From an uncultured Clostridiaceae bacterium (GTDB lineage Bacteria; Bacillota; Clostridia; TANB77; CAG-508): DNA of 64,000 nucleotides. The translations under genes and the position numbers were made by a program. The stretch is taken from assembly GCA_946628065.1 (NCBI GenBank), contig CAMOWC010000004.1, forward strand, positions 29,626-93,625, read 5' to 3'. The notes beneath the pieces were generated by a model. The model had not been told where the DNA came from. It ran no database searches and saw only the letters and a program-made list of their open reading frames with translations. Positions 53,351 through 62,535 of this stretch are shown here, one piece after another (position 1 is the first letter of the stretch; the number at the start of each line of letters is the position of its first letter).

Positions 53351-54152
53351 TTAAACATATTTAATAATTTTTATTTTTATGTTTTCTTTTTTTGTATTGC
53401 CTAATTCTTCTGTAATCTCAAATCTGCCTTTTCCTCTTACTGTAATTTTGTCTCCAAAGCATAACTGCTTCGCTCCATTTTTACAAATTGAGCCATTTAT
53501 AAAAACCCTCTCCTCTGTTATTATTTCGCTTACTTTGCTTCTACTTAAGTGTATTGCCTCAGCTACAATAGCATCCACTCTGTATGATGGCACAATTATT
53601 ACACTTTCTTCTTTTTTCGAATTTGCTTCTCTTATATCAAAAATACTTTTAATTTCTATTTTAGATTTAGAAAATCTTGTAAGTTTCTTTACTTCACTTT
53701 CCAAAAAGTCTGCTATATCTTTCGTTATTATAACATCTGCTCCGATTTTCAAATACCAAAATATCTCCAATTTTTTCTCTTTTTACTCCTAGTTTCATAA
53801 TTCCGCCAAGATATTCCCTATGTGTATATTCTTCACAGTATTTAGGGAGTTCTATTCTCATTATTGCAATCCAATTTTGAAGTTGAGATTTTATATATTC
53901 TTCTTCAAACTTATCTGGGAAAAAAACTAAAATTGAACGTTCCGCATTATTAAATCCACCTGCAAAAAGGTAATTATTAATTTTCTCAATCTTTAATGCT
54001 TCTTGGCATATACTTTTTTCATGCATATTTAAAAAATCAGTAGTTACTATTTTGTTTGCTCTATCTCTTTCACCTATCTTATCCAGTAATTTTGAAATTA
54101 ATAATTTGTCCTCTTTAGTTGAATACTTTTTTAGTATTTCTTGTTTCTGCAT
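53351..54152 (-). CDS. ylmH: YlmH-type S4 RNA-binding protein; +1 shift at CGG
   Basis: About 266 residues. The first part (ATG at 54152 behind AAAGGTG) is the YlmH N-terminal region (FAGGFNNAERSILVFFPD, EYLGGIMKLGVKREKIGDILV). At FEN-CGG-AGC (CGG at 53744-53742) the zero frame stops 14 codons on. Skipping the C gives ENGADVIITKDIADFL, exactly the family's continuation, and leads to the S4 domain (LSRSKVSEIITEERVFINGS, GDKITVRGKGRFEI). YlmH binds RNA and stalled 50S subunits and helps cell division protein positioning in other Firmicutes. No ribosome site supports an independent start in the second frame. Confidence 0.85.
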
Positions 54153-54163
54153 TTTTTCACCTT

Positions 54164-55009
54164 TTATTTTAAAATATTAATTAATATAATTCCAATTGTT
54201 TGAATAATAAATAAATTAAACATATTTGATGTTAATAAATTACTTGTTGCTTCGATAACTCCAATCATCTCGTCATTACTTCTTTTTCCGTGCTTTTGTG
54301 ATTCAAAAAAAGTAATTAATTCAGGAATACTTGTCATAAATCCAAGCAGAATACCGATAATAACTTGCGGAACACTAAATAAATTACATAGGCTCTCTAG
54401 CGTATCCCCCAGCTTGTCTCCTGCAATATATAAACCTACTCCTGCTAGCAATAGCACAAAAATGTTCTTTACAGCTTCTTTGTCATTTCTATTTTCACTT
54501 TTTTTCTCTTCTTCGATTTGTTCTTCTATTGCTTTATCTTCCTTTTTTAGGTATAGCTTGTGGACATTATTATTTATAAATCTAAAAAGTAAATATATTG
54601 CAATAAAAACTGGAACAAGACCTATATTTAATTCTATTTTCAGTCTTAAAAGAATTATTGGAATTAATATAGTAATTCCAACCAAAATTAGATTTATTTT
54701 TATTGCTTTATTTTTTAGTTTATTACCATTTTTATTTGCAATAATAGCTACTAAATACTGTATTAAATTTATGACATTCGAGCTCAAAATATTATAAATA
54801 CTAGCTCCTGGTAGTCCTCTAAGGCTCGTTGTTGTAATTGTAAGAAGTTCTGGTACAGATGTTGCAAGCCCTGCAATGTCTCCTACTGTTTTTGCTTTTA
54901 AGTTTAAGTTATCTGCCAGTTTCCTTAATGCACTCACTAAGATATATTTTGATATTAATACTATTAAGCTAGAGTAAAATATAAATTTTATTATTTCAAT
55001 ATAAAGCAC
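54164..55009 (-). CDS. CaCA-family cation exchanger-like membrane protein
   Basis: 281 residues. It starts at a GTG (55009) behind GGAGGAG; the frame to 55054 is leader. Two homologous halves, each with the alpha-repeat motif of Na+/Ca2+ exchangers (GDIAGLATSVPELLTITTT and GILLGFMTSIPELITFFES). A charged central loop (KKEDKAIEEQIEEEKKSENR) lies between them. Asn/Ser replacements (LSSNVINL, TSNMFNLF) match the ion-binding helices. It lies 11 bp before ylmH. Confidence 0.8.
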   Translation of the reverse strand: MLYIEIIKFIFYSSLIVLISKYILVSALRKLADNLNLKAKTVGDIAGLATSVPELLTITTTSLRGLPGASIYNILSSNVINLIQYLVAIIANKNGNKLKNKAIKINLILVGITILIPIILLRLKIELNIGLVPVFIAIYLLFRFINNNVHKLYLKKEDKAIEEQIEEEKKSENRNDKEAVKNIFVLLLAGVGLYIAGDKLGDTLESLCNLFSVPQVIIGILLGFMTSIPELITFFESQKHGKRSNDEMIGVIEATSNLLTSNMFNLFIIQTIGIILINILK

Positions 55010-55118
55010 TTTATCTCCTCCATCTTTTTGAATTATTCTATTATAAACATTCATTTAAATCAAGCAATAATTAGTATAATTCTATTTGTGTTTTTTTATG
55101 TGATTATAATGGTAAATA

Positions 55119-55229
55119 AGAAAAGTGGCTTCGCCTCATGTCACGATTGCTTCGCAATCGGACGAATCAATGTAACTTAACCTTGTTGTTCCAGAAAAAT
55201 CTGTCGATTTTTCCTATGCAATAAAAAAA
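55119..55229. repeat. Interspersed intergenic repeat, copy 2
   Basis: About 105 bp matching 11167-11274 in order and sequence (for example ATTGCTTCGCAATCG, and AATCAATGTAACTTAACC exact), with scattered differences that partly break the outer hairpins. Confidence 0.8.
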
Positions 55230-55256
55230 GAAGTAACTAATATCTTAGTTACTTCT
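55229..55256 (-). terminator. Terminator after tRNA-Lys(CTT)
   Basis: GAAGTAACTAA pairs with TTAGTTACTTC, followed by seven T on the minus strand. Confidence 0.8.
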
Positions 55257-55332
55257 TGGTGGGCAATCGGGGTCTCGAACCCCGGACCTTCTGATTAAGA
55301 GTCAGCTGCTCTACCAACTGAGCTAATCACCC
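55257..55332 (-). tRNA. tRNA-Lys(CTT)
   Basis: Acceptor GGGTGAT/ATTGCCC (two G-U pairs), anticodon loop CTCTTAA giving CTT, D-arm GCTC/GAGC, T-loop TTCGAGA, encoded CCA. Confidence 0.92.
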
Positions 55333-55461
55333 ATTTTTGTTACTGTTTAATTATACTCACTTGCATGGCATTTGTCAAGCACTTAATATTTAATTTGTAC
55401 ATATAAGTGCATTGCTAGCTATATTTGAATACTTTATGCAATAACAAAAATAGGTTTTTTA

Positions 55462-56406
55462 TTAATAGCCTTGTAAAAATTCGCCTATAGATCTATCTTC
55501 ATGAATTCTGGATATTGTTTCCGCAAAAACAGGTGCAATAGATAGCACTTTAATTTTGTCAATCTCTTTTTCTTTAGTAAGAGGAACCGTATTTGTTATT
55601 ACAAATTCTCTTATTGGTGATTCTTTTATTCTTTCTATTGCTTTTCCTGATAATATTCCATGAGTGCATCCTGCATATATATTTCTTGCTCCGTGTTTTT
55701 CTAATATTTTAGCTGTTTCAATCATTGAACCTGCAGTGTCTACTTCATCATCAAAAATTACTGCATTCTTATCTTTTACCTCTCCAATAACGGTAGTTGC
55801 AATTGCTTTGTCGTCATTTCCATCCCTTCTTTTATCTATTAGTGCAATTGGGCAATTGAAAAAATGTGAGTATTTATATGCCTTTTTTGCACTGCCTGCA
55901 TCTGTTGCAACAATAACCATGTCCTTTATATTTTTTTCCTTAAAATATTCTTGTAATAATTCTTTTGCTGATATTCTATCACAATAAATATTAAAATATG
56001 CTTGTATAGCTGCATTATGCAGGTCACATGTGATTACTCTATTCGCTCCTGCTGCTTCAATTAGTTGAGCAATTAATTTAGCTGTTATTGGAATTCTTGG
56101 TTGATCTTTTTTATCAGATCTAGAATAAAAGTAATATGGTAAAACAACATTTATTTGTTTTGCTGATGCTCTTTTGAGTGCATCAATAGTAATTAATAAT
56201 TCCATTATTCTTTCGTTTACTGGAGGTTGTGACGTTTGCACAACATACACATCTTGTCCTCTTACGGACTCCAATATTTGAACAAAATTGTTATCATTTG
56301 AAAACTTTTGATAACTCGCTTTTCCCATTGGAACATTTAAATGGTCACATATTTCTTGCGTAAACTTTTCAGCTGTAGGGCATGCAAATAATTTAATACC
56401 TTTCAT
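55462..56406 (-). CDS. prs: Ribose-phosphate pyrophosphokinase
   Basis: 314 residues from the ATG at 56406; the upstream in-frame GTG is too close to GGAG. Family motifs are NVVLPYYFYSRSDKKDQPRIPI, VITCDLHNAAIQAYF (metal and ATP site), and the PRPP loop VIFDDEVDTAGSM. The pattern departs from typical PRPP synthases (for example KKDQPRIPI in place of RQDRK-x-x-x-R-x-P), as in the more diverged second-type Firmicute enzymes. It makes PRPP for nucleotides, His and Trp. Confidence 0.88.
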   Translation of the reverse strand: MKGIKLFACPTAEKFTQEICDHLNVPMGKASYQKFSNDNNFVQILESVRGQDVYVVQTSQPPVNERIMELLITIDALKRASAKQINVVLPYYFYSRSDKKDQPRIPITAKLIAQLIEAAGANRVITCDLHNAAIQAYFNIYCDRISAKELLQEYFKEKNIKDMVIVATDAGSAKKAYKYSHFFNCPIALIDKRRDGNDDKAIATTVIGEVKDKNAVIFDDEVDTAGSMIETAKILEKHGARNIYAGCTHGILSGKAIERIKESPIREFVITNTVPLTKEKEIDKIKVLSIAPVFAETISRIHEDRSIGEFLQGY

Positions 56407-56545
56407 AATATTTTTCACTCTCCATTATATTTTTTTGTCAGTTCTTGTCATGTTGAATTTATAATATATGATATTTTTTTTAAAGTAAAGGGGTTTTTCG
56501 ATTTATTTTTATTTTTTTGAAATATATTTATAACTGCTTACATAC

Positions 56546-56592
56546 AAGCAAAAAAGAGACGTTTTATTTTTTTTAATCGCCTCTTTTTTTAT
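56546..56592 (-). terminator. Terminator of the VanW/G5 gene
   Basis: AAAGAGGCG and CGTCTCTTT close an A/T loop, followed by T. Confidence 0.7.
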
Positions 56593-56598
56593 AAATTT

Positions 56599-58665
56599 TT
56601 AATTTGTTTTATTTGCCTTTGTACCAGATGAATTTGTCTTACTTGTTTTTCCGTCTGTTTTTGAGCTTGTTGAATTTGTTGTTGTATTTGTTTTAGTTTC
56701 CGGTTTAGCATTTGTTTCTGTTGTTGTTTTTTCAGTTGTTGTTGGAACTGAAGGAGTTACAGGTACACTGGGATTTGTAATCTCTGTCTTTGTTTGTTCA
56801 GGAGATGTAGATTTAACCGGCTGAGATCCCTTTGTTCCCCTTCTTATTATCTTTGTCATTGCACTATATGTATCATTTGACATTACTGTTTTAGATACAA
56901 CAGCTCCATTTAGTCTACACACTTTATATGTTATTGTTTTTTGTCCTGCATGCCCATATTGCTCAACTACCTCTTGACCTGCAGGTAATGTATTGTCATC
57001 AATGTATTGTACTGTAAATGGTATACTGCTTATTTTTTCCGTTTCAAGCTTTATATCATATTCATTTTCTTCTAACACACCATATATCTTTACTTCTGCA
57101 ATGCCTCCACTAACAGTACTCTCTATTTTTATAGGATAATTTCTTGTGTTTTTAAATCTAAAATCTATATACCCATATACAACTGTTGCATCTTTTCCGG
57201 CATCTAAATATGATGTTACAAATTGATGGTTACTTCTTTCCGTTATTTCTAAATTTGCTTGAACTGCTGCATTATATAATGTTGATGAAATTTGGCAAAT
57301 TCCTCCACCTAATCCATCTACAACCCTTCCTCCTGAATAAATTGCAGCATCTTTGTATCCTGCAGCAATTGTTCTTTCTCCTACAACTTTGTTGTAAGAA
57401 AATTCTTCACCAGGCATTAAAATTGTTCCATTAATTTTATCTGATGAAAGTTTTAAGTTTGTTGTACGATTTACAAGTCCAGCATCATATCTTGTTGAAA
57501 ACTGTGTAATTAAGTTTGGAAATGCTTCTGTTCCAATTTGATATGTTTTTACATTAGGTTCAATATACTTTATTTCAATTTCATATTCGTCTTTTGCTTC
57601 GGCAATAATGTTTCTTGCTTCTTCAAGTGAAATCGCAAAATCTATCCCATCTTCGTGTGGATGAATAGTAAATGGATTTTCTGTGTAAAATGCATCCTTT
57701 GGGTCTTTCTTTACTTCTTGATAAATTTTATCAATGTTTATATCTTCAGGTTCCGTATTAATAACTGCTATTTCTAAGAAATTCTTAACAGGATTTTTTA
57801 TTTGTTCGATTATTGCTTTTCTCATTATCTCTGAATTAACTGCAATCCCTGGCTTACCTTTTGTAATAATTAATCTGTTTCCTTCAATATAGTAACTATT
57901 GTCTTTCATGCTACCTGGAATTTTTTTGGATATATCATTTAGTATATCTTCCAATGCTTTTTCATTATATGAAAATTCTGGTACAATCTCTTTTCCTAAT
58001 AGCATAGATGATAAAATTGCATAATTGTTTTGTAGAATATTTCCATCTCTTCCAACATTAAAAGCATCTTCTACTGCTTTATCTATATCATATTTTGCTT
58101 CTATTTGTTGAGGACTAATTGAGGTTTCATAATCTTCATATTTTAAAATAACATTTTTCTCAAGTTCGCTTTTTATTTCTTCTTCAATCTCCAGCTTTGC
58201 ATCCTCTTTGCTTAGTCCCACAAGTTCTGTGTTTTTAATTTTTACGCCATCTATAATATTGCTATTCCCTAAATTGACTATAGCAAAAATCGTGGATAAT
58301 AGGCACATAATTAAAATAAATACTATAATAGCTATTATTATGGCATTTTTCTTTGTTTTAGTTTGGCTAGCAATTTTATATTTTTTTCCATCTTCGTCTT
58401 CTTGCTTTTTATTTTCTTGTGATTTTTCGCCTTTTTCTGTAGTTTGATTTTCTTCTTGAATTGCTGGCTTTCCTTCTATGTTTTTTGCCTCTACATTCTC
58501 TATCTCTTCTATTTTTTTCTCTGTTTCTGAGTCTTCTCTTCCTGCTTCTATTACTTTTTGCAAATTGTATTCGTCTTTTTCTATTTCTAGTTCCGTTAGA
58601 GTAGTTTCATCTTGTTGCTTATCAGAAACAATTTCATTTTGTTGTTTCTCTTCTTCTAAATTCAT
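56599..58665 (-). CDS. Membrane-anchored VanW/G5 cell-wall protein
   Basis: 688 residues. An acidic, Gln/Glu-rich cytosolic tail (1-105) precedes one membrane helix (about 110-132). Two peptidoglycan-binding-4-like repeats (about 140-360) follow. The VanW domain is at 400-520 (MPGEEFSYNKVVGERT, GGGICQISSTLYNAAV, NHQFVTSYLDAGKDATV). A G5 domain (520-610) and a Thr/Ser/Lys-rich low-complexity tail complete the protein. It likely binds peptidoglycan outside the membrane. VanW itself has no proven reaction. Confidence 0.87.
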   Translation of the reverse strand: MNLEEEKQQNEIVSDKQQDETTLTELEIEKDEYNLQKVIEAGREDSETEKKIEEIENVEAKNIEGKPAIQEENQTTEKGEKSQENKKQEDEDGKKYKIASQTKTKKNAIIIAIIVFILIMCLLSTIFAIVNLGNSNIIDGVKIKNTELVGLSKEDAKLEIEEEIKSELEKNVILKYEDYETSISPQQIEAKYDIDKAVEDAFNVGRDGNILQNNYAILSSMLLGKEIVPEFSYNEKALEDILNDISKKIPGSMKDNSYYIEGNRLIITKGKPGIAVNSEIMRKAIIEQIKNPVKNFLEIAVINTEPEDINIDKIYQEVKKDPKDAFYTENPFTIHPHEDGIDFAISLEEARNIIAEAKDEYEIEIKYIEPNVKTYQIGTEAFPNLITQFSTRYDAGLVNRTTNLKLSSDKINGTILMPGEEFSYNKVVGERTIAAGYKDAAIYSGGRVVDGLGGGICQISSTLYNAAVQANLEITERSNHQFVTSYLDAGKDATVVYGYIDFRFKNTRNYPIKIESTVSGGIAEVKIYGVLEENEYDIKLETEKISSIPFTVQYIDDNTLPAGQEVVEQYGHAGQKTITYKVCRLNGAVVSKTVMSNDTYSAMTKIIRRGTKGSQPVKSTSPEQTKTEITNPSVPVTPSVPTTTEKTTTETNAKPETKTNTTTNSTSSKTDGKTSKTNSSGTKANKTN

Positions 58666-58815
58666 TCTTATACCTCTCTTAATATTCCATTAGAATCCAT
58701 ATACTGACATAATACCATAAAAAGCATTTTTTTACAACATTCTGCTTAAAAATAGTTTCTCAATTATAATTGTATTCTACTCCATTTTTTATATTACATT
58801 TTTATTTATTTCTTT

Positions 58816-59007
58816 TTAAAAAAATACATCTTTTATATCTTCGTTGAGTCCTTTTGCAATCTTTTCCATAACACGTTTTGAAGGATTAGTTCTTGTTCCT
58901 TTTTCTAAATGGCATAAATACCCAAGTGATATTTTTGTTTCTTCAGAAAGTTCTTTAAGTGTAATATTTTTAGTTTTTCTGTATTCTTTCATTTTGTTTT
59001 TGTACAT
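58816..59007 (-). CDS. Small XRE-family regulator
   Basis: 63 residues, starting at 59007 behind AAAGGAGGAG. Nearly the whole protein is an HTH (YRKTKNITLKELSEETKISLGYLCHLEKGTR). It resembles the N-terminus of the next, divergently transcribed regulator (shared LSxGYLxHLEKGxRxNPS pattern). It probably represses itself at the palindrome at 59022-59044. Confidence 0.8.
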   Translation of the reverse strand: MYKNKMKEYRKTKNITLKELSEETKISLGYLCHLEKGTRTNPSKRVMEKIAKGLNEDIKDVFF

Positions 59008-59021
59008 GATATCTCCTCCTT

Positions 59022-59044
59022 TATATTGTCGCTTTGACAATATA
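59022..59044. promoter_or_regulatory. Operator-like palindrome of the small XRE gene
   Basis: TATATTGTC and GACAATATA are perfect 9-bp arms around GCTTT, placed between promoter and start of the small regulator. Related TTGTCAAAA and TTGACAAG motifs follow at 59057-59070. Confidence 0.65.
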
Positions 59045-59135
59045 ATAGCATATACCATTTTGACAAGTCAAGCATATTATAATATTTTAATTTGAGATTT
59101 TTTATGTCATTTTTTTAAATTTTTTTATTTACTAG

Positions 59136-59164
59136 TAGACAAATTTAATATTATTCGGTATAAT
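59136..59164 (+). promoter_or_regulatory. Promoter of the S24-like regulator
   Basis: TAGACA (59136-59141), a 17-base spacer and TATAAT (59159-59164). Confidence 0.6.
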
Positions 59165-59193
59165 TTTAAAAAAACATAGAGGAGAAAAAATTT

Positions 59194-59760
59194 ATGATTG
59201 GTGATATGATTGCAAAAGTTAGAAAAGAAAAGGGAATGTCAAAAACGGAATTGGCAAGACTTACTGAAATAAATATTGGGCATTTAACTCACATTGAAAA
59301 GGGTGAAAGAAACCCAAGCCATAAGGCATTAAAGAATATTTGCCGTGCACTTGATATTCCTTATCAACAATTAATGTATACTTATGATAAATCAATTAAC
59401 GAAGAACAAGAAGGTTACAATGTAGTTGATCATATAGCTTACAATAAGGTTCTAGCTGTTGATAGCATTGGTGGTTTTATTGATTGCCCTTCAAGTATTC
59501 CAAGTTCTTCTGTCGCAATCAAATTGCAAGATGATGCAATGGAACCAAGCTTTGCCAAAGGTGCTTATGTATTTGTTGAGTTTAATTCACCTTTGGAAAA
59601 TAAAAACATTGGTGTTTTTTCATATAATGATAAGGTAATCGTTAGGAGATTTATAACAAAAAAAGGTAAAATAATTCTAAGAGCCGATAATAAAAAATTC
59701 GAAGATATAGCCATTTTAGACTCGGATCCTTTCTACATTATTGGAAAAGTATGCGTATAA
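59194..59760 (+). CDS. XRE repressor with catalytically altered S24 (LexA-like) domain
   Basis: 188 residues. N-terminal HTH (IAKVRKEKGMSKTELARLTE, then INIGHLTHIEKGERNPS). The C-terminal S24/LexA-type beta fold (95-188) carries KLQDDAMEPSFAKGAYVFVE. The catalytic Ser of the (D/E)SMxP motif is Ala here, and the partner Lys position reads VIVRRF, so self-cleavage should be lost. It would then be a stable dimeric repressor, perhaps with the domain kept for dimerisation or ligand sensing. Strong GAGGAGAA ribosome site. Confidence 0.82.
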   Translation: MIGDMIAKVRKEKGMSKTELARLTEINIGHLTHIEKGERNPSHKALKNICRALDIPYQQLMYTYDKSINEEQEGYNVVDHIAYNKVLAVDSIGGFIDCPSSIPSSSVAIKLQDDAMEPSFAKGAYVFVEFNSPLENKNIGVFSYNDKVIVRRFITKKGKIILRADNKKFEDIAILDSDPFYIIGKVCV

Positions 59761-59794
59761 GTTTATATTTTTTAAATTTTTTTGTAAAAAACTA

Positions 59795-59823
59795 TTGAAT
59801 AATAAAATAATTAATACTATAAT
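59795..59823 (+). promoter_or_regulatory. Promoter of the CBM25-like gene
   Basis: TTGAAT (59795-59800), a 17-base spacer and TATAAT (59818-59823). Confidence 0.6.
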
Positions 59824-59856
59824 GTAAAAAGCAAAAGATAAAAGGAGTATTTCAAT

Positions 59857-60324
59857 ATGGAATTAAGTAAAAATATATTCTTTAATACTGATAAATTGGT
59901 TGAAAATCAAGTCGTAAAGGTATCATATACAGGTAAATTCTTTCAAGATGGATCAACTGATGTATATCTTCACTATGGCTTTGGTTTATTATGGGAAAAC
60001 CTTGGCGAAGTTAAAATGGAAAAAACAGATTTAGGTTTTCAAGCAGAAATTACTCTAATCTCTGCAGATACATTAAATTTCTGTTTTAAAAATGCAACTG
60101 GCGAATGGGATAATAATGAAAATGCTAACTACATTTTTCCAATTGAAAAATACGAAGCAGAAGTTGCAAATCCTGAATTAGCGTTAATTGTCGCTCCGCC
60201 AAGAAGATTAAGAAAATCTTATATGTGGAGTAAAAAAATTAGACTTGCAATTTACAAGATTATTACATACCTGCCAAGAATTATATCTGGAAATTATAAA
60301 AGAAAAATTAAAAACGAAGAATAA
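59857..60324 (+). CDS. Carbohydrate-binding (CBM25-like) protein
   Basis: 155 residues without signal peptide. Residues 15-100 resemble a CBM25/26 starch-binding module (VKVSYTGKFFQDGSTDVYLHYGF, W in LLWENLGE, LNFCFKNATGEWDNN, NYIFPI). A basic C-terminal tail (RRLRKSYMWSKKIRLAIYKI) could contact membrane or nucleic acid. A cytosolic starch-binding protein suggests a role at glycogen granules (inference). Ribosome site AAAAGGAG. Confidence 0.7.
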   Translation: MELSKNIFFNTDKLVENQVVKVSYTGKFFQDGSTDVYLHYGFGLLWENLGEVKMEKTDLGFQAEITLISADTLNFCFKNATGEWDNNENANYIFPIEKYEAEVANPELALIVAPPRRLRKSYMWSKKIRLAIYKIITYLPRIISGNYKRKIKNEE

Positions 60325-60332
60325 AATCAACA

Positions 60333-60362
60333 AAAACCAACTCTATAAGAGTTGGTTTTATT
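60333..60362 (+). terminator. Terminator of the CBM25-like gene
   Basis: AAAACCAACTC pairs with GAGTTGGTTTT and runs into TATTT. Confidence 0.8.
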
Positions 60363-60446
60363 TATTACATATATTATTTTTCTCAATTTGAAATATCAAT
60401 ATTACAATTAATACATTTTTTCATCTGATCTTTTCCTTTATAAAAA

Positions 60447-60481
60447 AAATGCAAACTTTAATTAATTAAAATTCGCATCTT
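60447..60481 (-). terminator. Terminator of the tRNA cluster
   Basis: On the minus strand a GATGC...GCAT stem of mostly AT pairs is followed by eight T. Confidence 0.6.
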
Positions 60482-60484
60482 GTT

Positions 60485-60560
<76 letters not shown>

Positions 60561-60569
60561 ATATTAATT

Positions 60570-60644
60570 TGGTGACCCCTACGGGAATCGAACCCATGTC
60601 TCCGCCGTGAAAGGGCGATGTCTTAACCGCTTGACCACGGGGCC
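60570..60644 (-). tRNA. tRNA-Glu(TTC)
   Basis: Acceptor GGCCCCG/AGGGGTC (partly wobble), anticodon loop CTTTCAC, encoded CCA. Confidence 0.92.
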
Positions 60645-60648
60645 AGTT

Positions 60649-60724
60649 TGGTGAGCCATCGCAGACTCGAACTGCGGACAACTTGATTAAAAGTCAAGTG
60701 CTCTACCACCTGAGCTAATGGCCC
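60649..60724 (-). tRNA. tRNA-Lys(TTT)
   Basis: Acceptor GGGCCAT/ATGGCTC, anticodon loop CTTTTAA, encoded CCA. First gene of the three-tRNA unit. Confidence 0.92.
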
Positions 60725-60762
60725 ATTTCTAATAATTTTCTCTAGCATTTTAAAAAAAATTA

Positions 60763-60790
60763 TTAGCAACCCCAAAATTGCGGTTGCTAA
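60763..60790 (-). terminator. Hairpin upstream of the tRNA cluster
   Basis: TTAGCAACC pairs with GGTTGCTAA; on the minus strand it is followed by AATTTTTTTT. It would end transcripts coming from the IS remnant side. Confidence 0.65.
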
Positions 60791-60858
60791 TATATATTAC
60801 AACATTTTTTTGCTTATGTCAATGTATTTTGTGAAATTTTTTAAGAAAATTTTTACAA

Positions 60859-61493
60859 GTGTCAATGATATGAAACAAGAATATATAAGATTATTTTAAT
60901 TAAATTTCATAATTAATCATTCTAAATACTTCTAACTATGCTCGTTTCTCTTGTGGTGTTAATTTTTTTAGTACTGCCATTGGTATATTATTTGATCTTT
61001 TTAAATATATTTTTCCTTGCTCCCTTAAATCTTCCAAACTATATAACTTTAAATAACTATAAAATCTTTCATCATCATTTCTATGACTTCTTTCCCATCG
61101 TGCTAAGGTGTGCTTGGTTGTATTTTGTGATATTTAACTCCTAGCTCTTTTAGTATTCTTTCTAACGGCTTCTTTCTCCTTATGTCTGCTTTATTATATA
61201 TAAATTCTATTCCATCATATGCATTATTCCATCTCAATAAGAAAATCCTTGATATTATGATACTTTCTGCACATATAATTTATATCTCCACAATTTCTAT
61301 ACATTTCTACTGCATATTTTTTTGCATTAATATCATGTGGAAGGTATCTTTTTTTGTTTGTTTCCTGTTATACCATTATTCGTAAGTGATTTAAATCTCC
61401 TTTATATAATTTTGGTTTTAGCAATTTAATTGTATATGATTTAAATCATTTATTCAATTTTTACTATTTTTGTCTCACATCAATTGTAACACT
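60859..61493 (-). mobile_element. IS481-like element remnant, copy 1
   Basis: The ends are imperfect inverted repeats (left AGTGTCAATGATATGAAACA, right AGTGTTACAATTGATGTGAG). Minus-strand frames still show pieces of a DDE transposase: an N-terminal part (DINYMCRKYHNI, then frameshifted LLRWNNAYDG) and a C-terminal part (ERSHRNDDERFYSYLKLYS ... YLKRSNNIPMAVL) ending at 60936. The middle with the catalytic core is missing and frames are broken. This accounts for most of the gene-free stretch 60791-61562. Confidence 0.75.
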
Positions 61494-61562
61494 ATATTGT
61501 TGTATTTGGTGTTGATTCAATTATATGATAAATTAACGTTGTTTTATTTAAGAAAGCAATAC

Positions 61563-62378
61563 TTAAATATTATTCTTTAAGATTGTTATAACAGGGCGAA
61601 TACCACATTGTGCTCCGTAGCCAAAATAGACATAATCAACTTGTCCTCCAAATGTAGTATCATAAAAAACGTCATAAATATTTTGATAGTTTTGTGCAGT
61701 TCCTAAATAATACATTAAACGTCCTGCACTACTATATTTTCCAAAAATAATATCTTCAGCTTTGTCTTTTAAATTCATTGCTTCTTCATATGTTAATAGC
61801 CTTCCTTCTCCACCTTTAGATGTTCCATATGATTTTGCAATATTTATTGCAGTTGCCATATCAGATTGCAAGTCATTAAGGTCATATGGATATGTTAGTT
61901 CAGCTGAATCCCAGTATCCAGTTGAAGAATTAGAATCTGGATTCTGACAAAAATCTACGTATAAGTCACTGTTGTATAAGACGTCTTGTTGTATGTTGCC
62001 TTCTGCTGTATTTAAACAATACTTAGCTATTACTGTTATTGTATCTTTACTTGAATCGTCATTCTCGCTAATCACGAAAAAGTTTTCTCCTCCTATTGTT
62101 ATTTCCTCTCCTAAAGTATATGTAGAATATGATTCTTTAAAAGCATTCTCTAATATATCGTTGATTGTGTTGCTTTGTCCGGCAACTTTCTTATTCCATT
62201 TTTCTACTGCATTTGAAGCTTTATTTGCAACTCCTTCTCCACTTATTCCCATTGAGATTACCACAGCCGCCAAAATAAGTATTATGATTACGGTTATAAC
62301 TAATGCTATTAAAGTTATACCAGAATCATCAAACTCTTTCATCTTTTTTTTATTTAAGTTTATTTTGTATTTCTTCAT
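61563..62378 (-). CDS. Pilin-like secreted protein with type IV pilin N-terminus
   Basis: 271 residues starting at 62378 (AGAGGAGAG ribosome site). After a basic leader, DDSG-ITLIALVITVIIILILA is a prepilin-type cleavage and helix motif. The usual Glu at +5 is absent, as is common in this clostridial subfamily. The C-terminal region (YTLGEEITIGGENFFVIS ... GQVDYVYFGYGAQCGIRPVITI) is a globular module with a typical GIRPVI end. It is likely displayed on the surface or in a pseudopilus. It lies between two copies of an IS remnant. Confidence 0.75.
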   Translation of the reverse strand: MKKYKINLNKKKMKEFDDSGITLIALVITVIIILILAAVVISMGISGEGVANKASNAVEKWNKKVAGQSNTINDILENAFKESYSTYTLGEEITIGGENFFVISENDDSSKDTITVIAKYCLNTAEGNIQQDVLYNSDLYVDFCQNPDSNSSTGYWDSAELTYPYDLNDLQSDMATAINIAKSYGTSKGGEGRLLTYEEAMNLKDKAEDIIFGKYSSAGRLMYYLGTAQNYQNIYDVFYDTTFGGQVDYVYFGYGAQCGIRPVITILKNNI

Positions 62379-62535
62379 TTGTTTTCTCTCCTCTTTCTTC
62401 AAAAAAGCAACATATTATCTATGTTGTTTTTTGAATTGATATAATCCTTGTTTCTATATTTATTATGTATATATTACCATATGCTTTATAAAGCTGCAAT
62501 ACTATTTATAAGAATAATTCTGATTGCCTGTATAA

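Noticed and set aside
60938..61385. Two plus-strand ORFs of 67-68 codons
   Set aside because: They are antisense to the degraded transposase frames and lack ribosome sites.
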